Origin: an uncultured Eggerthellaceae bacterium | GTDB lineage: Bacteria; Actinomycetota; Coriobacteriia; Coriobacteriales; Eggerthellaceae | Reading direction: 5' to 3' | NCBI GenBank assembly: GCA_947566075.1 | Contig: CANOIM010000006.1 | Coordinates: forward strand, 80,604 to 144,603 | DNA: 64,000 bases | In this document: positions 33,717 through 42,620 of the stretch, piece by piece | Layout: every line of letters starts with the position of its first letter | How positions within the stretch are numbered: position 1 is the first letter of the stretch | Notes under the pieces: model-generated | Databases searched by the model: none | Told to the model about the DNA's origin: nothing | The model's input: only the letters and a program-made list of their open reading frames with translations | Program-made: the position numbers and the translations under genes

Positions 33717-34373
33717 TCAGGCTGGGGCGCCTACCTGTTGACGTTGGGCAAGAGGCGCCAGCACGTTCGCGCAACCTGCCGCGAGGACGATCTTGATCAG
33801 ATCCGGGATGATGAAGGGCAGAACGCACGCAGCCAAGGCGGCCTCAAGGGTTACATCTGTCATCACCATGAACCACGCCACGCCGAACCCATAGGAGATG
33901 AGCGTGAAGAGGATACCGGAGACCACGTACATGCCTGAAGAGGCCAAGGTCTGCTTGACCCGGACGAGAGCAGAGCCACCCTTCGCCAGCGGGTCCTTCT
34001 GCGGGGCATCCTTCACCCATCCGGCCCTGCGAGCCAAGAAGAGCACCGCGCAGGCCACAGGCACTGCCACTAGATAACCGAACAGGAAGCCTCCCGTGGG
34101 ACCGAGCAACGCCCCCAGACCACCTCGCATCCCTGAGAACACAGGCACGCCCAACGCGCCCAAGAGCACATACCCATATACCGAAGCGGTGGCCACCGAG
34201 GGGCGGAGCACGCAGATAGCCAGGGGTATGGCGAACATCTGGAGGGTAACGGGGATGGGTCCGATAGGTACGGTGACCCAAGCGCTCACAGCGATCAGCG
34301 CTATGAAGAGCCCGATGAATACGACGTCTTTGGTACGAGAGCGTGATGCCCTCATCTTGCGGGAACCTGCCAT
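33717..34373 (-). CDS. bioY: Biotin transporter substrate-binding protein BioY
   Basis: A 218-residue S-component with six TM helices that binds biotin, working alone or with an ECF module. The segments VPIGPIPVTLQMF, GALGVPVFSGMRGGLGALLGPTGGFLFGY and PDLIKIVLA are hallmarks. A linker of about 25 basic residues lies between TM4 and TM5. It follows birA by 17 bp, so biotin uptake and protein biotinylation are co-expressed. No biotin synthesis genes are in the window. AGGTGAG precedes ATG 34373. It is the last gene of the long operon. Confidence 0.95.
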   Translation of the reverse strand: MAGSRKMRASRSRTKDVVFIGLFIALIAVSAWVTVPIGPIPVTLQMFAIPLAICVLRPSVATASVYGYVLLGALGVPVFSGMRGGLGALLGPTGGFLFGYLVAVPVACAVLFLARRAGWVKDAPQKDPLAKGGSALVRVKQTLASSGMYVVSGILFTLISYGFGVAWFMVMTDVTLEAALAACVLPFIIPDLIKIVLAAGCANVLAPLAQRQQVGAPA

Positions 34374-34390
34374 CTTCTCACCTTCTTCTT

Positions 34391-35164
34391 TTACGAGATA
34401 CCAATGACGTGGGCTTCTCCTGAGACAATAGGAACAACGCTTCCGTCATCAGTGCGGATCATCATGCGCCCTGCTTCGTCTACGTGGAGGAATGCCCCTT
34501 CGATGGTCCCCTGCCCTGCTTGGATGGATACTCTTCGACCGGACATGACATTGTGTTCGTTGTATTCGGAAAGGAAATGCAGGAAGGGCTGATCGAGCCA
34601 CGAATTATAGAGGATTCCTAGCTCTGTCAAGAGCACATCGCCCACTTTTTCTACCGACGGACATCCTCCTGGGCATTCTAACCCAGCCAGATAGGCTTCC
34701 GTGCCTGGTTGGGAACGGGAGGGAGGCATCACGTTGATGCCGATGCCCAGGCACAAGCCCTCTGCCGTTCCTTCCAAGGACATCCCCGAGAGCTTTCGGT
34801 ACCCCTCTCCCGCTTCCACGACAACGTCATTAGGCCATTTGAGCTTCAGAGCGCAGGCTGCTTCCGGGGCAAGGAAGCCCACAGCTGTCCTGCGCACCGC
34901 TATGCCGCAGACCAGGCTCAGCGTAGGGAGCTTGGCTGTCAGATCAGTTAGGTTGATGGCTTGGTGAGCGCCAGGTCGCAAGAGCACTGAGAGGTACAGC
35001 CCTCCCTTCGGGCTGGACCAAACGTGGCCTCGTCGGCCATAGCCTCCCGTCTGGGTCTCAGCCATGACCACGGTGCCTTCAGGGGCACCTTCGGCGATAA
35101 GGCTCTTGATGTGATCATTGGTGGAACCCACCTCACCGAGACGGGTGATCTGGAACGGGATCAC
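34391..35164 (-). CDS. birA: Biotin-[acetyl-CoA carboxylase] ligase (class I, no DNA-binding domain)
   Basis: A 257-residue ligase that forms biotinyl-AMP and transfers biotin to carrier proteins. Motifs: STNDHIKSL, the biotinyl-AMP loop TGGYGRRGHVWSS, and KLKWPNDVVV. It begins directly with the catalytic domain, so it lacks the repressor HTH of E. coli BirA and cannot act as BirA repressor. GTG 35164 overlaps the folPK stop (GTGA), which gives translational coupling. Confidence 0.93.
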   Translation of the reverse strand: MIPFQITRLGEVGSTNDHIKSLIAEGAPEGTVVMAETQTGGYGRRGHVWSSPKGGLYLSVLLRPGAHQAINLTDLTAKLPTLSLVCGIAVRRTAVGFLAPEAACALKLKWPNDVVVEAGEGYRKLSGMSLEGTAEGLCLGIGINVMPPSRSQPGTEAYLAGLECPGGCPSVEKVGDVLLTELGILYNSWLDQPFLHFLSEYNEHNVMSGRRVSIQAGQGTIEGAFLHVDEAGRMMIRTDDGSVVPIVSGEAHVIGIS

Positions 35165-36480
35165 AGCCGCTCCGCAGCGCCCACGCGCTTCGCCTCGGGC
35201 AGCTCTGTGATAGGCCTGCCATCTGCCAGGATATGCCCCGGAAGGATGGCCTCGATGGGCTTGACGACGAAGTCCCGTTCCGTAGCCCGGGGGTGTGGGA
35301 GCGCAAGGTCTTCGGTGGCGTAGGCATACATCTGATAGTCAACGATGTCTATATCCAGGGTGCGCGGGCCATTCGGCTCCTTGCGAACACGGCCCAGCAT
35401 ATCTTCGATGGCATGGAGGCATTCCAGGAGCTCCCGTGGGGGCAGCCCGGTGCGCAACAGCACGGCAGTGTTCACGAAATCATCCTGATCTTCCTTATAG
35501 GCTGCCTTGCTCCTATAGAAGGGCGCTGCATCAATGAGGAGGGAATCAGGGAGCTGACAGAGCTTCCCTATCCCCAGGTTGATCTGAGCCTGCTTGGCCT
35601 CGTCCTCCTCCCCACGCTCAGCCACCAGGGCCACGTTGGAACCCAGGCTGAGGATGACGTAGGGACGGAGCTCCTTCAGCGCCTCCATGGTTGTGGGAAC
35701 GTTGTGGGTACGGATGATGGAAGCCCCCAGCTCTGCCGCCAAGAGGGCTTCGGCTGCCGAGGCTTCATCCCGCTTCGCTATGTCTTGAGCATCCAGCTTG
35801 TAGGTGCGGGTGATGAAGCTCTTCCGTGACACGGCGCACATGACCGGATAGCCCAAGTGCCTGACTTCGTGGAGGTTGCGCAGGAGCTCTACGGTCTGTG
35901 AGGGGGTCTTGCCGAAGCCGGGACCCGGATCCACGCAGATCCTGTCCCGCGCTATGCCCGCTTCCTCTAGGAGAGCAGCCTGCTGACCAAGGAAGGCGCA
36001 GACCTCTGTCACCACGTCCCCATACTGAGGATCATCCTGCATGGTCTTCGGATCCCCCTGCATATGCATGACCACGAGCCCTGCATCCGTCATGCGGACC
36101 GCTTCCACCATGGCAGGATCTTGGAAGCCGGAAACGTCGTTCACGATGGAAGCGCCTGTCGCCAGAGCACGCGTGGCCACTGCGGCATGGCGCGTATCCA
36201 CAGACACGCACGCCCCTTCGGCAGCCAGAGCGCTGATCACTCCCTCGATGCGGGCCCATTCCTCTTCCGCACCCACCGGTTCAGCTCCCGGGCGCGTGGA
36301 CTCCCCGCCTACATCGATGATCTCAGCCCCCGCCTCTAACATGGCGCGGGCTTGAGCAAGGGCGGCCTGGGTGTCAGAAGCCAGGCCATCCCCTGAGAAG
36401 GAATCCGGCGTCATATTCACGATGCCCATCACATGAGGGCACCTGCAATCGAATTCGAACGAGCGGCACTTCCAGAACAC
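35161..36480 (-). CDS. folP-folK: Fused dihydropteroate synthase - HPPK
   Basis: A 439-residue bifunctional folate enzyme. The N-terminal half is FolP (VMGIVNMTPDSFSGDG, DVGGESTRPGAEPV, DPGPGFGKT) and the C-terminal half from about residue 275 is FolK (YVILSLGSNVA, DDFVNTAVLLRT, GPRTLDIDIV). Fusing consecutive steps should help channel the pterin pyrophosphate. FolB and FolE are not adjacent. GTG 36480 shares its last G with the ftsH stop codon (TAGTG). Confidence 0.95.
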   Translation of the reverse strand: MFWKCRSFEFDCRCPHVMGIVNMTPDSFSGDGLASDTQAALAQARAMLEAGAEIIDVGGESTRPGAEPVGAEEEWARIEGVISALAAEGACVSVDTRHAAVATRALATGASIVNDVSGFQDPAMVEAVRMTDAGLVVMHMQGDPKTMQDDPQYGDVVTEVCAFLGQQAALLEEAGIARDRICVDPGPGFGKTPSQTVELLRNLHEVRHLGYPVMCAVSRKSFITRTYKLDAQDIAKRDEASAAEALLAAELGASIIRTHNVPTTMEALKELRPYVILSLGSNVALVAERGEEDEAKQAQINLGIGKLCQLPDSLLIDAAPFYRSKAAYKEDQDDFVNTAVLLRTGLPPRELLECLHAIEDMLGRVRKEPNGPRTLDIDIVDYQMYAYATEDLALPHPRATERDFVVKPIEAILPGHILADGRPITELPEAKRVGAAERL

Positions 36481-39020
36481 TAGCGCTTGTCCTTCTTGGT
36501 GCCATAGGGATCATCGTAAGGGTCATCCAGGTGCGGGATGTTCACATAGGGAGACTTCATCATGATGTCTTCCCGACGGATCTCCTCATCCACCTGCTCC
36601 TGAGTGGGCTCATCCGAGGTGTCAGCATCCTCAGCGGGCTTCCGATAGGGGCCATTCGGGTCTTGATCCCCCGGTTCCACCCGCTCATCGCGCCAATGGG
36701 GATCAGCCAACGCCTCACCAGCATCTGGATCCGCCTCAGCGCTGTCTGCGGGAGCCTCAAGGGCCGGATCAGAGCCGATAGGCTCATCGGCATGGAGGGG
36801 CTTGTCAGGTTTCACAGGCTGGGAAGGATCAACAGCATCATACCTATGGGGCGGGTCTGGCATCACTGCCTTCGCAGGATCACCGCCTTCAGGAGACGCA
36901 GCCGCCCCGTCTTGCGGAGCATCTTCCACCAGCTCTGGATGCTCGGCGGCATCCTTCGCGCGGGCTTCGGCCTCCTCCTGCTCATGCTTGGCGATGATCT
37001 CATGTTCGTGGGCCAAGTATTCCGGCCACTGGTTATCCAGGAGCGCCTGGCACGCTTCGCCTTCCACGGTCTCCCGTTCCAGCAGCACGCTGGCCATGAG
37101 ATCCATCTGGTCTGCATGGGCGGTCAGGATATCGTAGGCCTTATCGTGGGCCTCCTTCATGATGAGCGACACCTCATCATCTATCTTGCGCGCTGTCTCT
37201 TCCGAATAGTCTTGGGTGTTCCCGTAATCACGCCCCAGGAAGACCTCGTGGTTGGGCTGGCCGAACACCTGAGTGCCCAACGGGCTCATGCCGTACTGGG
37301 TGACCATGGCCCGAGCCATCTTGGAGGCGCGTTCCAGGTCATTGGAGGCACCGGTGGTGATGTCATCGCAGAAGATCTCCTCAGCCACGCGGCCGCCCAT
37401 GAACACGGCCAATTCCGCCTTCATCTCTGAGACCGTGTTGAGCACCTTGTCCTCATCAGGGATGGACAGGGTGTAACCCAGCGCCCGCCCACGCGAGATG
37501 ATGCTGATCTTGTGCACCGGGTCAGCGTGGTCAAGCAGATGGCCCACCAAAGCGTGGCCGCTCTCGTGGTAGGCGATGATGTGCTTGGTCTGCTCGTTCA
37601 TCACGCGCCCCTTGCGCTCAGGGCCTGCTATCACGCGCTCTAAGGATTCGTTCACCTCGCGCATGGTGATGATCTTCTTGGACTTGCGCGCCGTGAGCAA
37701 CGCAGATTCGTTCATGAGGTTTGCCAGGTCAGCACCGGTGAAGCCCGGGGTGATCTTGGCGATGGCCTCCAGGTCAACGTCAGAGCCCAGGGGCTTATCC
37801 TTGGAGTGCACTTCCAAGATGCGCTGACGGCCCTTGACGTCTGGCGTATCCACCACGATCTGCCTGTCGAAGCGGCCTGGGCGCAGCAATGCCGGATCCA
37901 GGACATCAGCCCGGTTCGTAGCCGCTATCAGCACCACGGATTCTGTGGCGTCAAAGCCGTCCATCTCCACCAGCAGCTGGTTCAGAGTTTGCTCACGCTC
38001 ATCATGGCCGCCGCCCAGGCCCGTGCCCCTCTGACGACCCACCGCATCTATCTCGTCGATGAAGATGATGGAAGGCGCCGCTTCCTTCGCGTCCTTGAAC
38101 AGGTCACGCACGCGGCTAGCACCCACGCCCACGAACATCTCCACGAAATCAGAACCGGAGATGCTGAAGAAGGGCACCCCTGCCTCACCGGCCACAGCCC
38201 GCGCCAGAAGCGTCTTGCCGGTGCCCGGAGGGCCCACCAGCAAACACCCGCGGGGGATCTTCGCCCCGATGGCCTGGTATTTCTCCGGGTTCGCCAGGAA
38301 GTCCTTGACCTCCTGCATCTCCTCCACGGCCTCATCCACACCCGCCACATCTGAGAACTTGACATCCGGCCGCTCTTCCACGGTCTTCTTCGCCTTGTTC
38401 TTTCCGAAGCTCATCTGGGAATTGCTGGCCTTCTGCATCTGATTGAAGAAGAAGATCAGCAGCACCGCTATGAGCACGAAGGGCAGAAGCGATACGAGGA
38501 TGGACGTCCAAGCCGAGGGCAACGTGATCTCATACTGCACGTTGGGATGGCTGGCCAACAGCTCACCCAAGGAATCCGCACCCACGTACACGCTGCTGTA
38601 GGCCCGTTCCGTTCCCAGCTTGAGCGTTTCCAGCGTGCGGGTGGAGATGCCCCCTAAGCGGTTGCCATCCTTGTCCGCCTCCTGGGCCATGAGCGCGTTC
38701 ATGGCATCGAAGCCCTCATTGAAGGCATCTACCATGGAGGCACCTGGCGTGGCCGCCGGGTAGTACTTGCCGTTCACCGTGTAATCGTTGGCGGCATAGA
38801 CGACGCTGGTCACCCGGTCTTGTTCTACCGCGCGAACGAATTCGCCCGTGTCCAGCGTATCCGTGACCGTTGACTGGCTCATGCTCAGGAACTGGCTTCC
38901 CAAGAAGAGCCCCACCAGGCAGAGGGCTATCACCCAGATGATGATGTTGCGCGGATTCTTGTAGGGCTGGCTTTGCTTGCCCTGCTTCGGATCCGATGGC
39001 GTGCTTGGCTTGTCTGGCAT
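36480..39020 (-). CDS. ftsH: ATP-dependent zinc metalloprotease FtsH with long acidic tail
   Basis: An 846-residue membrane protease. A TM helix lies near 25-45, then an extracytoplasmic domain, a second TM near 173-195, an AAA domain with GPPGTGKT, and the zinc site AYHESGHALVGH. It degrades misassembled membrane proteins and short-lived regulators. After the protease domain comes a tail of about 190 residues, acidic, Pro-rich and probably disordered, ending YDDPYGTKKDKR, much longer than in E. coli FtsH. ATG 39020 has AGGTGG upstream. It follows hpt by 11 bp. Confidence 0.96.
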   Translation of the reverse strand: MPDKPSTPSDPKQGKQSQPYKNPRNIIIWVIALCLVGLFLGSQFLSMSQSTVTDTLDTGEFVRAVEQDRVTSVVYAANDYTVNGKYYPAATPGASMVDAFNEGFDAMNALMAQEADKDGNRLGGISTRTLETLKLGTERAYSSVYVGADSLGELLASHPNVQYEITLPSAWTSILVSLLPFVLIAVLLIFFFNQMQKASNSQMSFGKNKAKKTVEERPDVKFSDVAGVDEAVEEMQEVKDFLANPEKYQAIGAKIPRGCLLVGPPGTGKTLLARAVAGEAGVPFFSISGSDFVEMFVGVGASRVRDLFKDAKEAAPSIIFIDEIDAVGRQRGTGLGGGHDEREQTLNQLLVEMDGFDATESVVLIAATNRADVLDPALLRPGRFDRQIVVDTPDVKGRQRILEVHSKDKPLGSDVDLEAIAKITPGFTGADLANLMNESALLTARKSKKIITMREVNESLERVIAGPERKGRVMNEQTKHIIAYHESGHALVGHLLDHADPVHKISIISRGRALGYTLSIPDEDKVLNTVSEMKAELAVFMGGRVAEEIFCDDITTGASNDLERASKMARAMVTQYGMSPLGTQVFGQPNHEVFLGRDYGNTQDYSEETARKIDDEVSLIMKEAHDKAYDILTAHADQMDLMASVLLERETVEGEACQALLDNQWPEYLAHEHEIIAKHEQEEAEARAKDAAEHPELVEDAPQDGAAASPEGGDPAKAVMPDPPHRYDAVDPSQPVKPDKPLHADEPIGSDPALEAPADSAEADPDAGEALADPHWRDERVEPGDQDPNGPYRKPAEDADTSDEPTQEQVDEEIRREDIMMKSPYVNIPHLDDPYDDPYGTKKDKR

Positions 39021-39031
39021 TCGATCCACCT

Positions 39032-39604
39032 TTATCTATAGATCTCCGGTTTGAGCGAGCCGATATAGCTCAGGTTCCGGTACTGTTCGGCATAGTCAAG
39101 GCCATAGCCCACGACGAACTCATCCGGGCATTCGAAGCCCAGGTAAGCGCAATCCACCTCTTCTACACGAGGGATGTCCTTGCGCAACATAGCGGCCACC
39201 TGGATGGAGAGCGGCCCCCGGGAGAGCAGGCTCTTGCGCAGGTAGCTCAGCGTGAGCCCTGAATCGATGATGTCCTCAGCGATGATCAGGTGCTTCCCCT
39301 GGATGCTACCCGAAAGATCCTTCGTGATGCGCACTTCCCCTGAGCTCTTCGTGGAAGCGCCGTAGGAGGAAACGGACATGTAGTCCATCTCCAAGGGCAA
39401 GTCCACCGCCCGGGCCAGATCAGCCATGAAGATGGCTGCGCCCCGGAGGACGCACATCATGACCACTTCCTGGCCTTGAGCCACCAGGGGCGCATAATCT
39501 TCCGTGATGGCCTGGCCTAGCTCACGCACCCGCGCAGATATCTGCTCAGGAGAGAAGAGGACCTCTTGGATATCGGTGTGCACTTGCCATTCCTTGCTAC
39601 GCAT
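39032..39604 (-). CDS. hpt: Hypoxanthine phosphoribosyltransferase
   Basis: A 190-residue purine-salvage enzyme that makes IMP (and GMP) from hypoxanthine or guanine and PRPP. The PRPP loop is LIIAEDIIDSGLTLSYL, with VVMMCVLRGAAIFMADL and YVVGYGLDYAEQYRNLSYIG. Its position between maf/tilS and ftsH matches the conserved tilS-hpt-ftsH order in many Gram-positive bacteria. About 110 bp without a gene separate it from maf. Confidence 0.95.
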   Translation of the reverse strand: MRSKEWQVHTDIQEVLFSPEQISARVRELGQAITEDYAPLVAQGQEVVMMCVLRGAAIFMADLARAVDLPLEMDYMSVSSYGASTKSSGEVRITKDLSGSIQGKHLIIAEDIIDSGLTLSYLRKSLLSRGPLSIQVAAMLRKDIPRVEEVDCAYLGFECPDEFVVGYGLDYAEQYRNLSYIGSLKPEIYR

Positions 39605-39713
39605 TCTTCGTCCCCGTCAGTGTACCATTCGCACCTTCCAGGACAGAGGATGCGTCAGGGGATGGTCATTTTCTACATATGGGCATGCGCCTGCAAGCGC
39701 AACGGCCCAGGGC

Positions 39714-40364
39714 TCAACCCTGCAGTTCAGGGTATTCAGCCAGCAAACGCTCTACCGGCAGGCCCACGATGGTATCGAACGCGCCCGCGTAGCCTTCGAT
39801 GAGCGCCCGGCCCTCCCCCTGGATGGCATAAGCCCCCGCCTTGTCGTAGGATTCGCCCTTGCGCAGGTAGTCCGCTATCTCCTCTTCCGTCAGCGGCTTG
39901 AAGGTGACCGAGGAGGCATCGGCGAAGGTGCGATAGGCTAAAGACACCTCCCCATCAGCGCCCACCAGCAGCATCCACAAGGAAACGCCCGTGATCACCT
40001 GATGGGTGCACCCCGAAAGCTCGCGCAGCATACGCTTGGCATCCTCCAGGTTCCGGGGCTTGCCGAAGATCTCAGACCCCTTCACTACCATGGTATCGGC
40101 CCCCAGAACGGCGAACATGCCCGCTTCGCCCGAAGCCAGGAGCTCCTGCACGGCAGCTCCCGCCTTCTTCTCAGCCAGCTTCTTGGCCGCCTCGGCCGGG
40201 ATCATGAGGTCATCGGCCCCTAGAGACTCGTCCACCGGCTCTGAGAGCACGAGCACCCGCACGGCCACGCCCGCCTCTTCCAGCAGCTGCTTGCGGCGCG
40301 GGCTGGCGCTGGCCAAGACCACCTGGGGCTTCGCCGTTTCGCGGGCGTTCGTCTCGTTCGACAT
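39714..40364 (-). CDS. maf: Maf/HAM1-like nucleotide pyrophosphatase
   Basis: A 216-residue house-cleaning enzyme that hydrolyses non-canonical or m5U/UTP-type nucleoside triphosphates to monophosphates. The signature VLASASPRRKQLLEEAG is followed by VLGADTMVV, SGCTHQVITGVSL and KAGAYAIQGEGRALIE. It is directly joined to tilS: the tilS TGA is followed immediately by this ATG, whose ribosome-binding site AAGAAGG lies inside tilS. Confidence 0.95.
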   Translation of the reverse strand: MSNETNARETAKPQVVLASASPRRKQLLEEAGVAVRVLVLSEPVDESLGADDLMIPAEAAKKLAEKKAGAAVQELLASGEAGMFAVLGADTMVVKGSEIFGKPRNLEDAKRMLRELSGCTHQVITGVSLWMLLVGADGEVSLAYRTFADASSVTFKPLTEEEIADYLRKGESYDKAGAYAIQGEGRALIEGYAGAFDTIVGLPVERLLAEYPELQG

Positions 40365-41474
40365 TCAGACCTTCTTCCTGCGAGCCCGGAACTCGCTCAT
40401 GGGTTCGATGCGCACACCCGTCTTATTCGCGCTGACTGCGATGTTCCCCTGGATGTTGTCCACATGGCCGCTCACGGGGCTGCCACCGGCGAAGGCTTCC
40501 AAGACCCGCTCTACGCTGCGGGCATCGATGCGCTCTTCAGGCCCCAGCATGGCCTTGAGCACCTTGTGGACGCAACGGCGCTGCAAGGGCCTTGGCTGGT
40601 GGCCGAAAGCGGGTTCCAGCAGCCAACCGCGCTCTGGGGTGCCCTCTATGAGCAGGATGGCATCATGGTTGAGCACATCATCTGCCAAAGCGTCCAGCAT
40701 GTCGTCTTCATCAGCGATGAGGTTCATGGACCGCACCAGGTTGTCCGTAGCGCGCACGTCCCATTCGCGCGTCTTGGGCACGATGGACTGGCGCACGTAG
40801 GCTCGGAACCGGTCCGTATGGGCATTGGTGGCATCTTCGCGCCAGAGACTGCCCCGCTCATCCCGGATGACCGGTGCGTCTTCCGCTTCAGCCCGTTCGC
40901 GAATGAAGGAGCGCAAGTCAGCCCGGGTGCAATCCAACAGCGGCCGCACCACATTGCCGTTTTTGTAGAGCATGCTGCGGAAGCCGCCCGGCCCCGTGCC
41001 CACGATAGAGCGCATATAGAAGCTCTCTACCCGGTCATCGGCCGTATGGGCGGTGAGGATGCGCCCCTCTGAGAGGGGAACGGCCTCGTGCATGCATACC
41101 GAAGAGAGCGCCTCCTTGGCAGCCTGGTAGCGCTCCCGCCTCCCCTGGGCCTCCACGTTCTCATGGGCTAACTGCGCCTCCCGCGCCACGTCCACTTCGC
41201 AGCAGAAGAACGGGAAGCTCAGCGCCTCAGCCAATTGGCGGCAGAACTCAGCATCCCCTTCGGCATCCTTGCCCCGCAGCAGGTGATTCACATGGAGCAA
41301 CGCCACCGGCCCCACATCCCCGCTTCGACGCAGCTCATGCATGACGTAGGCCAAGGCGGTGGAATCAGAGCCGCCCGATACCATGAGCAAGCAGGCTGAA
41401 TCAGGCCCGAAGAGGTCTCGGGTCTGGGCCGTCTTGCGGGCGGCATCTACGATATGTCCGGTGCGCTTCGTCAT
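40365..41474 (-). CDS. tilS: tRNA(Ile)-lysidine synthase
   Basis: A 369-residue ATPase that converts C34 of tRNA-Ile(CAT) to lysidine. The PP-loop SGGSDSTALAYVM and GHIV...HTADDRVESFYMRSIVGTG are typical. It is shorter than E. coli TilS but normal for actinobacteria. First gene of the operon tilS-maf-hpt-ftsH-folPK-birA-bioY. A gap of 44 bp separates it from the divergent WYL regulator gene, and the promoters must overlap there. Confidence 0.95.
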   Translation of the reverse strand: MTKRTGHIVDAARKTAQTRDLFGPDSACLLMVSGGSDSTALAYVMHELRRSGDVGPVALLHVNHLLRGKDAEGDAEFCRQLAEALSFPFFCCEVDVAREAQLAHENVEAQGRRERYQAAKEALSSVCMHEAVPLSEGRILTAHTADDRVESFYMRSIVGTGPGGFRSMLYKNGNVVRPLLDCTRADLRSFIRERAEAEDAPVIRDERGSLWREDATNAHTDRFRAYVRQSIVPKTREWDVRATDNLVRSMNLIADEDDMLDALADDVLNHDAILLIEGTPERGWLLEPAFGHQPRPLQRRCVHKVLKAMLGPEERIDARSVERVLEAFAGGSPVSGHVDNIQGNIAVSANKTGVRIEPMSEFRARRKKV

Positions 41475-41518
41475 GGTGTAATCTTCGCTATGGGAACTGT
41501 ACCAGATAAGGAGCAGTC

Positions 41519-42526
41519 ATGGCACCGAACCGCAAACCTCGCATCCTCTATGTGGCGAAGATCCTCTTCCAGGAGACGGACCCGGATCACGGGCTCTCCC
41601 TGCCCCAGATCCAGGAGCGCCTGGAAGGGTACGGGGTGGCTTCGGAACGGAAGGCCCTCTATCGTGATCTGGAGCATTTGCGCACCTTCGGGCTGGATAT
41701 CCAAAGGCTCCCTACGCGCCCGGTGAGCTACGCTCTGGCGAAGCGGTCATTCACCCCTGGGCAGATGGCGCTCCTGCTTGATGCCGTGCGCACCTCGCGC
41801 ACCCTGACGGAGGCAAATGCCCAGGACCTGACCGAGAAGCTGCACCAGCTGCAATCCATCCACCAAGCGGATGCCTCCCGGGCTCAAGTGCACGTCTCAG
41901 GCCGGGTGGGCACCCAGAACGCCGCCGTGCTGGATACGCTCTCCGTTATCCGCCAAGCTTTGGCGGAGAAGAGGGATATCTCCTTCGAATACCTGCGCTA
42001 TGACTGCAAGTTGGATCTGGTGAAGGTGGCAGCCGAAGATGGTCAGGAGCGCCTGAAGACCCCGCTCTTCCTCCTCTATGCCGATGACAAGTACTATCTG
42101 CTCACCTTCGATGAGTATGCCCCGGATCACATCCGGAGCTATCGCGTGGACCGCATGGCGAACGTCATGATCCGGGATGAGTCTGATGCTACCCATAAGC
42201 CGGATGCCGCTTTCGATATCAGCCGCTACGAACGTGAGCGCCTGGGGATGTACAACCTGAAACCGGTGCCCATCAAACTGTTCGTACCCAAAGAGCTGAT
42301 CGGCCAGATGGTGGACATCTTCGGGCTAGAGGGAACCTCTTCGGTGCCCACGGGCCCCACAGAAGAGGCGGCCTTCGTGCATGTGACCGCTTCTCCCAGC
42401 CCCGTGCTCTTCAGCCAGATAGCCCAGTTCGGAGGGAAGGTGCGCATCCTCAGCCCCCAGCGCGTGGTGGATGCCTATGAAGCGCACCTGGAAGCCTGCC
42501 TGAGCGAAGGGACAACGGGGACGTAG
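41519..42526 (+). CDS. WYL-domain transcriptional regulator
   Basis: A 335-residue regulator. An N-terminal winged helix (ILYVAKILFQETDPDHGLSL, RKALYRDLEHLRTFG) is followed by a WYL ligand-sensing domain (YADDKYYLLTFDEYAPDHIRSYRVDRM) and a C-terminal WCX-like domain. WYL proteins sense nucleic acids or small ligands in DNA-damage and defence control. AAGGAG precedes the ATG. The last codons (EGTTGT) lie inside the left arm of the palindromic element at 42504, so the native C-terminus may have been changed by its insertion. Confidence 0.88.
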   Translation: MAPNRKPRILYVAKILFQETDPDHGLSLPQIQERLEGYGVASERKALYRDLEHLRTFGLDIQRLPTRPVSYALAKRSFTPGQMALLLDAVRTSRTLTEANAQDLTEKLHQLQSIHQADASRAQVHVSGRVGTQNAAVLDTLSVIRQALAEKRDISFEYLRYDCKLDLVKVAAEDGQERLKTPLFLLYADDKYYLLTFDEYAPDHIRSYRVDRMANVMIRDESDATHKPDAAFDISRYERERLGMYNLKPVPIKLFVPKELIGQMVDIFGLEGTSSVPTGPTEEAAFVHVTASPSPVLFSQIAQFGGKVRILSPQRVVDAYEAHLEACLSEGTTGT

Positions 42527-42616
42527 GCCATTGTCCCCGTTTCCGATGGTGGTACTTGAGTAGTGAGCCTTTTGAGACAACGGGGACAATGGCCTACGTC
42601 CCCGTTGTCCCTTCGC
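42504..42616. repeat. REPIN-like element: 38-bp perfect inverted repeat with nested palindromes
   Basis: Bases 42504-42541 are the exact reverse complement of 42579-42616, with a 37-nt spacer. Each arm itself contains a palindrome (AACGGGGAC...GTCCCCGTT). Two inverted REP-like palindromes make this look like a REPIN, a non-autonomous element usually mobilised by a RAYT (IS200-like) transposase. No such transposase is in the window. It lies between the WYL gene, whose stop it contains, and the 3' end of the ABC gene 5 bp away, and could also terminate both. Confidence 0.8.
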
Positions 42617-42620
42617 CGGG

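Noticed and set aside
42504..42616. Integron attC site
   Set aside because: No integrase or core GTTRRRY sites. The nested symmetric palindromes fit a REPIN-like element better.
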